Source: Fragilaria crotonensis (taxonomy: Eukaryota > Bacillariophyta > Fragilariophyceae > Fragilariales > Fragilariaceae). Taken from it: 54,568 nt of DNA. Under the pieces are notes generated by a model that was not told where the DNA came from, searched no databases, and saw only the letters and a list, made by a program, of their open reading frames with translations. The translations under genes were made by a program, and so were the position numbers. Location: positions 1 to 54,568 of the forward strand of contig JAKSYS010000414.1 of assembly GCA_022925895.1 (NCBI GenBank). The letters run 5' to 3'. This document shows positions 9,903 to 18,840 of this stretch, one piece after another (position 1 is the first letter of the stretch; each line of letters opens with the position of its first letter).

Positions 9903-12269
9903 TCACCTGCTCTCAAGCTTAGTGACTCGCTTTGTCAATTCAGCGAGTCCTTTGATTGCTGAGGATCCGGCACTCGCTGCGCCGTCAGCAATCGATCGTG
10001 CTTTTGTCACGTCTGATACCGCCTTATCAACTTGTGACTTTATTCCACTCATCATCGTCTCCATGCGCTCAACTTTGTCAAAACCCGAATTGGTAGCCAA
10101 GAACTTCACATATTCGGCTGAAATAGCCGGATGATTTTCAAAATTGACTTCCAAGTATGTGGCCATGATGTCATGAGTTCGAAAGCAGGACCACAGCACA
10201 TGTGCACAAATGGATGCCGGCTCCTCTACGTTCATTGCCACAACAACTCCCTCTTTTGGGGAAAACAAGTCCTCGCAAATACGATCCAGAATCTTCATGG
10301 TCAGAGACCACCCTTGCTCCGCCGTAAACTTGGATGCGGACACCAATTTGTCATAAATTGTGTCCACAAAAGCCAACATCTGCGTCAGGAAAGTAATCGT
10401 CGCGTTCAAGCACATAGTTGCTAACAACTGACCCTTTGGATCGCCGCCGAGAACATATCCAATGTCTTGCGAGATGGTTAAGTGCAGCAGATTCATCCGC
10501 TCAACAATGTGGTTGTGCACTCCTTCACCGCCGGTTTTCCAGACCTTGTGATCTGTCAACTTGTTCAACTTAGATTTGTTGCGGTCTGTCGACATAGACA
10601 CCTGTCCTTTGTGAAACAGTCGAGGACGTTTGAAATACAACGCCTTGATCGCTGCGGCTTCAGCTCCAGTTGCAATCCGCAACTTTACTCTCGACTCCAA
10701 CGTCTTAAATTGACTGTCGGCCTCCACATCATCAGACCCGAAGACTCTATCCAACATAAGAAGGGGATCCATAATAAGTCCATAACGATTGCTCGGAAAA
10801 TTGACTTTTATCCATTCTTGACAGTCCAAGATAGATCGCCAGCCCAGTCCGGCAAACTTGACAGACTTATCTTCGTGTCCGGCCCTTAGCAACCCGACAT
10901 CATCACTCACGCGCTTCAAGCCCTGAGTGATTTCCAAGAGTCTCGCCTCGAGTGCTGTGCTCAACGGTGCTCCACTCGTTTCCGGTGTCACGACAGGTAA
11001 GCCTCCGCTCCTCTTGCTCTCAACGTGGCTTGAGTCCAACATACCCATGAGTTCATCCATTTCATCAGAAAGAGTCGCTTTAGATGGGGATTTGATCCCA
11101 TTGACTCTTGTCTCAACCAACTCTGCTTCCAAGGCCTCGACCTTAGTCTTTAGACTAACTATTTCTCCCGAGGCCTCCTTCATCCGCCCCGACATCATGA
11201 CGAGCACCTTCATCATCTTAGCTGACGGTCCCGCTTTAGACAATTTGGAACACTCTTGCGCCAACGCTTTCAACTCATCTTGCATTGGGTTTATGACTCC
11301 TTCAATAGTCTTCAACCCTCCTGTCACTCGAACCACTTCCTCCGCAACAAAAGAAGTAGCACTCCAAAGTGTGGGCGCGTCAAATTGCATGTCCAACTCA
11401 ATTGGCTGACCGACTGATGTCTGAACATTTTGAACCGCTCCGGACACAGATCTCAAGTCCCGTTCGTTTGCCAAGAACCGTTTATGAGACAACTCAGCAA
11501 CCGCTTCCAACGCCGAGCCCTGAGACACCACACTCGACTCCAATCGCGAAACAATTCTGGTAAGCAGCCCTTTCGCCATTGTATTCGAAATGACGTCATC
11601 AAGCTCCTTGCTCAAGTCCTCTGGTAAAGTCCTCACATGCCCGATGAGCTCAAGATTTCCTAACGCACCACCCTCGTCGCTAATGGTGAAGTCCTTTCGC
11701 TTTTTAGAGGGTGTCCTGTAATTTGAATTCTCGTTCAGGAAGGAGACTTCTTTCTTAATCTCGTCCACAGTGGCGTCTGCGTCATCAGCATTTTCAACTG
11801 CTCTGAACGCAAGTCTCCATTCCACCAGCGTCATCTGCTGCCTTTCCCACTCATCTTTTACCGTATTGGGAATGCGACGGGCGTCGATGCTGGGCTGAGA
11901 GTAAATGATACTATTGCTTTCTCCTCCTCGGCATATAAAATAAAATGTTTCCTTGTTCCCCTGGAACGAAATCTTCGCGTCTCCATGGGAACTGACGCCG
12001 CAGTTTTTCTTAATACAAAACGATCCTCCACCTTTGCCCACAATACCAAAACACACAGAACGATCGGAACCAGTCACACGTACGACAGAATACGCTTTGC
12101 CACCCGATCTCGTACCTTGAACTCCGCTCCTTGCAACCCCCACCACACGAGCCGCCGCAGACGGCGAGGGAGAGCTAGAAGAAGCACTCGCCCCACCGGG
12201 CACCACCACAAACGAGACGCCGGTAGCGTCGTCCATAAGAGAGTCCAGGACGGAGTCAATGTCCGACAT
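9903..12269 (-). CDS. Gag-like ORF1 protein of the retroelement
   Basis: This is the first ORF of the element, 788 residues, starting with an ATG 13 bp inside repeat A1. DIRS/Ngaro elements typically carry such a nucleic-acid-binding, structural ORF1. Visible features are a Ser/Ala/Pro-rich N-terminus (about 26-40) and a Cys/His cluster around 74-95 (CFGIVGKG, FCIKKNC, SSHG) that could bind zinc. A basic patch TPSKKRKDF near 185-193 is followed by a long alpha-helical, probably coiled-coil central part. The C-terminus has heptad-like repeats (VDKAVSDVTKA, LAELTKRVTKLESR) that suggest oligomerisation. No retroviral zinc knuckle or protease was seen. Assignment as Gag rests on position and general features. 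Confidence 0.7.
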   Translation of the reverse strand: MSDIDSVLDSLMDDATGVSFVVVPGGASASSSSPSPSAAARVVGVARSGVQGTRSGGKAYSVVRVTGSDRSVCFGIVGKGGGSFCIKKNCGVSSHGDAKISFQGNKETFYFICRGGESNSIIYSQPSIDARRIPNTVKDEWERQQMTLVEWRLAFRAVENADDADATVDEIKKEVSFLNENSNYRTPSKKRKDFTISDEGGALGNLELIGHVRTLPEDLSKELDDVISNTMAKGLLTRIVSRLESSVVSQGSALEAVAELSHKRFLANERDLRSVSGAVQNVQTSVGQPIELDMQFDAPTLWSATSFVAEEVVRVTGGLKTIEGVINPMQDELKALAQECSKLSKAGPSAKMMKVLVMMSGRMKEASGEIVSLKTKVEALEAELVETRVNGIKSPSKATLSDEMDELMGMLDSSHVESKRSGGLPVVTPETSGAPLSTALEARLLEITQGLKRVSDDVGLLRAGHEDKSVKFAGLGWRSILDCQEWIKVNFPSNRYGLIMDPLLMLDRVFGSDDVEADSQFKTLESRVKLRIATGAEAAAIKALYFKRPRLFHKGQVSMSTDRNKSKLNKLTDHKVWKTGGEGVHNHIVERMNLLHLTISQDIGYVLGGDPKGQLLATMCLNATITFLTQMLAFVDTIYDKLVSASKFTAEQGWSLTMKILDRICEDLFSPKEGVVVAMNVEEPASICAHVLWSCFRTHDIMATYLEVNFENHPAISAEYVKFLATNSGFDKVERMETMMSGIKSQVDKAVSDVTKARSIADGAASAGSSAIKGLAELTKRVTKLESR

Positions 12270-12281
12270 GGGAGAAGAAGA

Positions 12282-12711
12282 GAAATTAAAAACTGCTTGA
12301 TGGCTTCGCTAGCGATAGGCCTTGGATGTACGGTCCGAAGATAAAAGCTAGGGCCAAAAAGAGTGAACAAAGAATTGTCCTGCTGTCTTGAATTCATTGC
12401 TTGGTCGTGAAGAGTCTCGATCAAGTAACTGGTAACCAGGTTCGACGAACCCGGTTGCCTCTTTGAAAACAGCCATCGAGTAACCTTTGTGGCTTGGTTC
12501 GTGCTTCCTCAGAAGCCACTCCTCGTATTTTCGTTTTGCTCCTTATTTTGACCATCTGTCCGTGACACAGAGTCATGATAGAATCTCAGACCTGATGGTA
12601 ATATAAGTTAGCGAAACATGAGAGAGCAAGTCGAGTCGCTGTACGATCTTAGTTACCGGTGTACTGTCGTTTGTCTCACAGTATCCAACTTGACCTGTAG
12701 GTACGCGAAGG
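12282..12711 (-). repeat. Split direct repeat A1 (5' terminus of the retroelement)
   Basis: This 430-bp terminal repeat reads as identical to 3384-3813. Its outer end TACGCGAAGG borders host sequence starting CATCTGG. The promoter of the element should lie here, although no TATA or initiator could be assigned with confidence. Confidence 0.9.
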
Positions 12712-13310
12712 CATCTGGAAAGGTCAAACCGATACTACTGGTACTCTTTTAGGCAGACCCGGGTACTAGTACTAGTACACCCACGCAAATGTTGAAGCAC
12801 GTTGAAACTTGATACTGCAGGGAACGTATGATACACATAATTAACGCATTTGCAGGGCAAACTACATAACTGAGAGGAGACGCTTCGTCCTCACGTCCTC
12901 ACGTCCTCACTGGAGACTGGAGGAGATGGATTGGCCGGAGAGCGACAACAGTAGACTCACTCTCTCCACTTGCAACTTGCAAGTAGTAGTAGCGTACATG
13001 CAATATACAGTACGTCCATGTTCTGTATGATACACATATGATATCACATATCCGTTCTCCTGACAACGTCACAACTCACAACTCGATATCCTTACGTGTT
13101 GTAAACTCTCTTAGTACTAGCTAGTGACACTAGAGCACGTGCTACTGTTTATAACTGTATATCTGGAAGTGACAAGGTAGTGTAGTACTCCAGTACACGC
13201 TATCAGGCCCAAGGGTTATGACGTTATGACTTTCGGTGGTGTGCCTAAAGATACAATCATGTCTCCTTGTATCAAAGATCAAAGAGAGCTGTCCCGGTTA
13301 TAATACATAA
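12712..13310. other. Intergenic, GTAC-rich, short tandem repeat
   Basis: No gene was seen. Near 12890-12912 there is a threefold repeat of CGTCCTCA. Several stretches are rich in GTAC and palindromic words. Confidence 0.4.
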
Positions 13311-15400
13311 GTGAATTCCCTGCATTTTTTACCACTAAAAAATGCAACACTTGTTGGCATGCTTAACATTCCTGCTACTGGCATACTGCTGTTATTTCAC
13401 ATTTGCCATGTACCATGTTATGAAGAGCAACTTGTACTGCTGGAGGAGGCAGGCTTTGTGTCACCAATGACACTGCCATTTCTATTGGAGCAGCAGTTGA
13501 AGTACAACCTGAGCATTCATGGACTCAAGCGTGAAACAGCAAAAGAAAATGCGGATCAGACATAGAGGGCATGATTGTTGTCATTTCAAAACCTACAAAT
13601 AAAGTGGCGGATTGTTTGCGGACTGTTTTCAGTTTGTTCTCATGTTTCTCTGCTGCAGAGGAAGGCACCCCAATGAAGTTCTTCCATACTTGTGACCGTG
13701 ATATATTTATTTGAGCTGTCAGTTTTCCATGGTCATTCTTCATATGCCAGCAGGTACTGGCTGAAAAACGGACAGACAATCAGCACACATTTGTGTATGT
13801 GCAAAGTACATGATGCGCCGCATGAACTTCTTCCAGTTGTTTGGCAACATACAAGTGATGCTGAGTACTCCGAGCACCTCGGATAATACCTCTGCGGTCT
13901 AAGTAGCCATGAAACCACATCGTATTCTTTCCTTCCCCCCACATTGGATAGTGCCCTCCTACAATCCAGTAAACGACCGAGAAAATAAATAGTATGCATT
14001 GCAATCAAGAATGCAAAAAATATGGTTGCCCAATGTCCAAACAGCATTGGGGTACCTGTTGGCATTTGTCACCTTGTTTGCCTCTAATTGATTGCTTGCT
14101 TCATCTGCTCAGTACATCCATCGCATGCAAGTCATCATCAATCAATGACTACACTCTTCACTGGCTAGTATCTGCTGGTATTCCAGCACCTCATGTCAAA
14201 TAGTCAACCCTGATGGCATCACTCCTTGGACTTGGTCAAACTTTGTCAGCACTACGTGTTAATGAACAAGAATATACACATGCAAGAAGCAGGGAGTTTT
14301 TAGGCTTTAGAATTGTGAGGTATCAAGAATCAACAATTTAGTACTTGTCACCCAACAATTGTAGACATTATTGATGAATTCAGGTAAAATGGTATTCAAG
14401 ATTGAAGTGCAGGTGTTGGTGCTGCAGATATTGGTAACAGTGGTGGACAGGGGCACGACTGTACAGACAGCATCTGTCTGGGATGTACTACTCTGAGTAC
14501 TACCGCAGAAGTTTGGCTGAAAACTGTGGCTGCTAGGCATGCTGGTTGTACAGTTGGTGAGAACAGTGCAGGGATTCAAAACTAGTAAGTGAAACAATTT
14601 TGCAATTTCTTACCTGCAAGGTTCTCCTTGCCCGAGAAGCTGCACAGATCATCAAGCTTCACTAGAGGCCTGTGTAGTTAACAATCAAGAAGGCCATGGG
14701 CAAGATTCCTTTAGTGCTCATGCCTGACATTGTGAACAATTTGAATGACCTGGTGATGAAAATGGAGTTGCGTCTTGAGAACAAGTAATAGTAGTCATGC
14801 AAACAACAGCCAAGGTGCATCACAATGATTGGGATGTTTCCAGCATGTTGGCAAAGTGCTAGTTGAACAGGAAGATGATCAAGAAATGAGCACAGACTAC
14901 AAGTAGAAGGGACAGGTACCCATCACAGCAACCCATGATGTGAACCTGCCTTGCGCTGAAGATCTGAAATGCCTTTGTGGAAAATGGTGGTGCTGCATTC
15001 CATTGGGAACTGTGCCTTTGACAACATCATTGTTGTCATGGTCCACCAGCACATACAGTTATTGAGGTCGTCCCAGCAGCAGGAAGCATTGATGATAACA
15101 TAGTAATACTATTCTCCAACAGCAAAGATAAATAGTGGCTGCTGTTGCGTTACAGCCTGTAACTAGTTCTTTTGTTGCAGTATTGCAGTATTGCAGTATT
15201 GCAGTTTTGCTTTTCCTTTGTCAAACATGTATGATGATGAGAACATAAATGAGAAACAGAATATGAAATTGAAACAGCACACAAAATGACAAAAGGACTG
15301 CCATCATGTGAACCCTCCTCTTTCCTACCAAATTAAAGAACTGCAGGATTACTCGCCTCTCATTCAGGTAGGACCGCTGGGGCATGGTGCTGTATCAAAT
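13311..15400. pseudogene. Decayed coding-like sequence of unknown origin
   Basis: Base composition changes here: AT-richer, with many CA, TG and GCAG words. Many short frames look like fragments of protein but are interrupted by stops. The best piece is on the minus strand at about 14004-13780, with residues such as HYPMWGEGKNTMWFHGYL and RRGIIRGARSTQHHLYVAK. A plus-strand fragment at 13311-13565 carries a hydrophobic stretch. Near 15174-15206 a TATTGCAG unit is repeated. No catalytic motif, TIR or LTR could be assigned. The texture resembles the Mutator-like element at 42-47 kb, so old transposon remains are likely. Confidence 0.4.
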
Positions 15401-15891
15401 GGTATGGAGGAGTATTGATTAAATTGATAACAAGCAGCGCCAGCAGCATGGTGTCAGAAGACGATACTAATACTAGATGTGAATTGCTGGTACTACGACT
15501 ACACCACATCTATAGATGCAGCAATTACTTAAGTCTCTTGGGTCATTTGTTTCTGTGTTTTAGAGTTCAGTGTTTCAGCTTTCAGGCTTGTCTGCATAGT
15601 GTTGATCTGTTGACGCATTTGTAAATGTTGTCCATTTTTTTTGTTTTCTTTTTTTCCATCCTACTAAGCATCAAAAATGTATGTTCGACTGTCGATCCGA
15701 GGATTCTGGATTCCCATTGTTTGACCAATTGGATTACGTTTGGATAACTTGAATTCTACTACCGCACTCTCCTACTAGTAGTAGTATGGTAGTCGTACAA
15801 GGAGTAGTATACTTGGAGATCAAATATATGTCATGGATGGTATGTTTGCATATCTATTTGTTTAAAGTTTAAATTCGAAACAAAACCCACC

Positions 15892-16323
15892 ATGGATATT
15901 TGGGATGACGACTACATTGCCGAAGCAGTGTTGTTGATTATGCAGGATTCTGACACTACTGACACCTCTGACTCTGACTTTGACACTGACTCCTCTGACG
16001 ATGAGGATGAGTACGAAGCATTTGTAACTTCTTACTATGCTTGGCGTATTAGATATCTGAATGGAATGGCGCCAAATGGACCAGTCGGCGTCATTGCGAC
16101 CGAACCAAAGACCAAGATAGTCAATGGCAAGCTGTATCATTTCTGCATGAACCATAACAAAGGAAGGGGGGCGTGGGTGGTTCATCACCCTACGAAATGC
16201 AAGAACCCGCGCCACAAACCTGAAGAACCCGAGACCGAACATCAAGGCACGAAACGCTCACTCGCAATGGCTTTCGAAGCCGAACAGGACGCAGCTGCCG
16301 ACGATTTCTCCGACGAGGAATAG
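15892..16323 (+). CDS. Small gag-like protein with Cys/His motif
   Basis: This 143-codon frame starts at the ATG in a good context (CACCATGG). The N-terminus is very acidic (a Ser/Asp/Glu run at about 20-45). The middle has YHFCMNHNKGRGAWVVHHP followed by TKC, a Cys-x2-x-His...His-x4-Cys arrangement. It resembles the short zinc-binding patch in Gag regions of stramenopile Copia-type elements (basis: general recollection of the pattern). The C-terminus is again acidic (DDFSDEE). No protease, integrase or RT follows, and no LTRs were found, so this is either a Gag fragment or a domesticated gag-derived gene. An independent acidic small protein is the alternative. Confidence 0.45.
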   Translation: MDIWDDDYIAEAVLLIMQDSDTTDTSDSDFDTDSSDDEDEYEAFVTSYYAWRIRYLNGMAPNGPVGVIATEPKTKIVNGKLYHFCMNHNKGRGAWVVHHPTKCKNPRHKPEEPETEHQGTKRSLAMAFEAEQDAAADDFSDEE

Positions 16324-16773
16324 GAAATAGGCCAAGACGATGTATGCAGTTCCTCGAGAGGAGGTTGAATCTCAAATGACAACAGCAAAGTCGCAAATTG
16401 GATGTTCCAGGGTACCAATCCATTCGGACCGAGCGACTCCTCGCGTCCCAAAATCACTCCGATGAAACGACCACTGACATGTCATGTGGCGATGATGCGA
16501 TATACTATTACCGTAGCATAGTCTATTTCCTCCAGAACACTAGAACGACTACAACGTACATTTTTTCCTGGTGTTGTGTAACGTACAGCATGTGGCGCGC
16601 TCCAATCTAACCAACGTAAGGATTGGTGCGTGAGTCGCCCCTTGCTTTCAGCGAACACTTAAATATTCTCGACGGCCAGGAGCAAAGCGTGATTTTGCGA
16701 ATTAGCATTGTTCATTTACAGCGTTATCATAGCACATGCGCGGTTCACCACCAACCCTAATAGGAGGCGGCGG
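16324..16773. other. Intergenic, nothing recognised
   Basis: No coding signal on either strand apart from short chance frames. This is the spacer between the gag-like frame and the 3' end of the N-glycanase gene. Confidence 0.4.
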
Positions 16774-18276
16774 TCAAGTTAGTAATCCTTTGTCGCAGCA
16801 GCTCGGCGGTGGATGCAAGGACGGCGTCGAATTCTGTTGTCGATTCCTCTCGCCTTTGATTGATGGTCTTAATGTCATGACTGGTGTATTTTTCGTTAAA
16901 TCTTCAATGGCAGGAAACCGATTTGGTTTCATTTCCTTCGTGTTTGGCGGCGCGTAAAAGCCAAGAATATATGTTTGTTGTTTCCATTCCTCGTACAGCA
17001 GTGGTTTGTCGACGGCAGCTTCGCATGGGTCAAGATGAATCCATTGATTGTTGTCAAGCAATATCTCAGTCCATACGTGGTCGGCCCAATCGACAATCCA
17101 TCGGGCTTCGTGACCGAGACTAGAGAGCATACGATACAGGAGCATGGGTATTCGCCGCATCGTCCTTGGCGTTTGTCGAGGACGGCCTGAGCCTTGTTGA
17201 ATCGAGGGAAGCGAGTAAACGATTGACACTTATGACATTGGTATAGCTCGGTGCGTCCCGCTTTGCCAGATATCTCGTCCTCAGAAGAAAACATATCCGA
17301 GGAAACTGCCCTCGTCATTCTCGTCGTTGTCCTTGCGAGCGTCCTCCTTGTAGGAACTGCCGCACGATCCGCATCGATCATAGTAGTAAGGGTATTGTGA
17401 TCGAAACCATTCAAGAAAGTGTTGTAGAATGCGATACTGTTCGACTCGACCTTGTTGGTGAAACGACGTGGCGATCAATTGATTCGTTTCGTTGTTGCCG
17501 TATTCACGAAACAGCCAGTTCTTGAGCGATTCCTTCGTTTCTTCTTTTTCGTCAACCAAGATACCATAAAAGCGATCGGCATAAAGATGTAGCAGGTCGC
17601 GGAATCCACCTCGTTTCTCTTTCGGCTTGTCGGCGTCGTCGCCGCGATGTTTGTCACTGTCGTAGACAGTCATGAGCTCGGTGCGATCGCACAACAATTG
17701 TCGTGTTTTCCACTTTTCTCGCAAAGACTCTCGAACCGTTGGTGAGTTCTCCATTTCCTCTTCAAATATAAGCTCCGTCTTGGCTGGTCGACCCAAAGTA
17801 TAGTTGATCCACGCTTCAAAGCGTCGCCTGGAAACGTTGAGGCCGGAATACGTTTCTTTAGATTTTGGATCCTTGTAGGATAGCAGCATCGATTTTCTTC
17901 GCTTTTTCTTCTTTTTATCTTCGTCAAGCTCTTCTGCTTTGTCGTCTTCATTGACTTTCGCCATCATGGCCTCGGAATTAAGCTTTAAATGTACGCTCTG
18001 CTGGAGTGTTGTCATGGTTGTTGTTGTGATGCTGGCGTCCTCCGCCGTGGACAACAAGGACGTCGATCGTCGTTGCGTCCACGCCAACCACAACGGAACA
18101 GACATTATTCCCGGACGTGAACGAGGATTGTATTCCAACGTGACATTCCTGTCTCGATGAATCATCGTCCGTCGATTCATCCGTTGGACCAAGTGGGAGA
18201 ATGGCATGGCACGGGTGGTTGCTGTTCGTGTCAACGCACCGATAAGGAATAATGAAATTCGCAAAAGAGTCTTCAT
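16774..18276 (-). CDS. Peptide:N-glycanase (PNGase), transglutaminase fold, with signal peptide
   Basis: PNGase removes N-glycans from misfolded glycoproteins and is normally cytosolic, acting with Cdc48 in ERAD. The frame starts at the ATG at 18276. The first 23 residues ([23 protein letters not shown]) look like a signal peptide, and an Arg-rich, acid-poor stretch follows. A Lys/Glu-rich segment comes next. The catalytic domain shows two CxxC pairs for zinc (RCGSCG and YQCHKCQ), the catalytic Cys in GRCGE (17151-17165), His in WADHVWTE (17071-17082) and Asp in HLDPCE (17020-17034), then DKPLLYEE. The chain moves between frames twice: near 17290-17330 (frameshift or unrecognised intron) and at a GGG at 17146-17148, where one more base restores frame. 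All three catalytic residues are present. The protein ends shortly after the core, without an obvious PAW domain. Confidence 0.8.
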
Positions 18277-18840
18277 TTTTTAAGTTACTAAGGCCATTCG
18301 TTGGATTCTTGGTAATGGAGGAGCTTGGATTGTCAACAGAAACAAGTGAAAATGTCAACCTCTGAAGCGTTGAAATCAGGATCGTTGAAGGTTGAAGGGA
18401 GAACAGTGCATATGCGGCATGCAACGTGCAGAATGCTATGGGTGTCGGAATTGACCAAAAGAACATCACGAATTTCGGCAGGCCAGGCTGACCCGGAGCG
18501 GAACTGCCTATCCCAGAAGATCAGAAGATATTGCACATTGCACACAATGAGACGCAATGACGGGTGACGGAAATACGCTATGACATGTGAAACTCGCTAC
18601 TACAGTACTTGCCAGTACCGGTGTGGTATAATAATCCAGTACAAGTATCGTAAAATGCATTAGTACCATGTACCGGCCCCTTCTATCGTTGCATATGCCC
18701 CTTGTTAAGCGCTAAGGTCACGAAGCTATATCCACGGTCGTCGATAGGGCAATGCCAACATCGTAACTAGGAAGTACTTGTACTACCGGTAGTAGTTCTC
18801 CTGCAGACTGTTGATAACACAATATTAATATTTGTGAAGT
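18277..18840. other. Spacer between PNGase and RCC1 genes, GTAC-rich
   Basis: No gene was seen. The part 18600-18680 contains repeated GTAC words (CAGTAC, GTACCGG, AGTACAAG). It holds the 5' flank of the PNGase gene and the 3' flank of the RCC1-type gene. Confidence 0.4.

Larger units (their letters stand above)
2763..12711 (-). mobile_element. DIRS-superfamily (Ngaro/PAT-like) tyrosine-recombinase retrotransposon with split direct repeats
   Basis: This is a roughly 9.95-kb element read on the minus strand. The order from its 5' end is: repeat A1 (12711-12282), gag-like ORF, reverse transcriptase, RNase H, tyrosine recombinase, then B1 (4385-3811), A2 (3813-3384), a 49-bp spacer, and B2 (3334-2763). 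The arrangement A1-[ORFs]-B1-A2-B2 is the hallmark of PAT/Ngaro-type DIRS elements, which integrate by tyrosine recombinase rather than DDE integrase. There are no LTRs and no target duplication. B1 and A2 abut and share AGG, reproducing the junction expected of a circular intermediate (3' end joined to 5' end). A1 and A2 read as identical. B1 and B2 differ only in C-run lengths, so the insertion looks recent. The pol region contains frame changes at 7511-7518, 6419-6423 and 6140-6144, so the present copy may be defective or mis-sequenced. No methyltransferase domain was seen, which favours Ngaro/PAT over DIRS1. Confidence 0.9.

Noticed and set aside
12074-12424. Separate 116-codon minus-strand gene at the retroelement 5' end
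   Set aside because: It shares the A repeat sequence and overlaps the gag-like ORF in another frame; no independent support.
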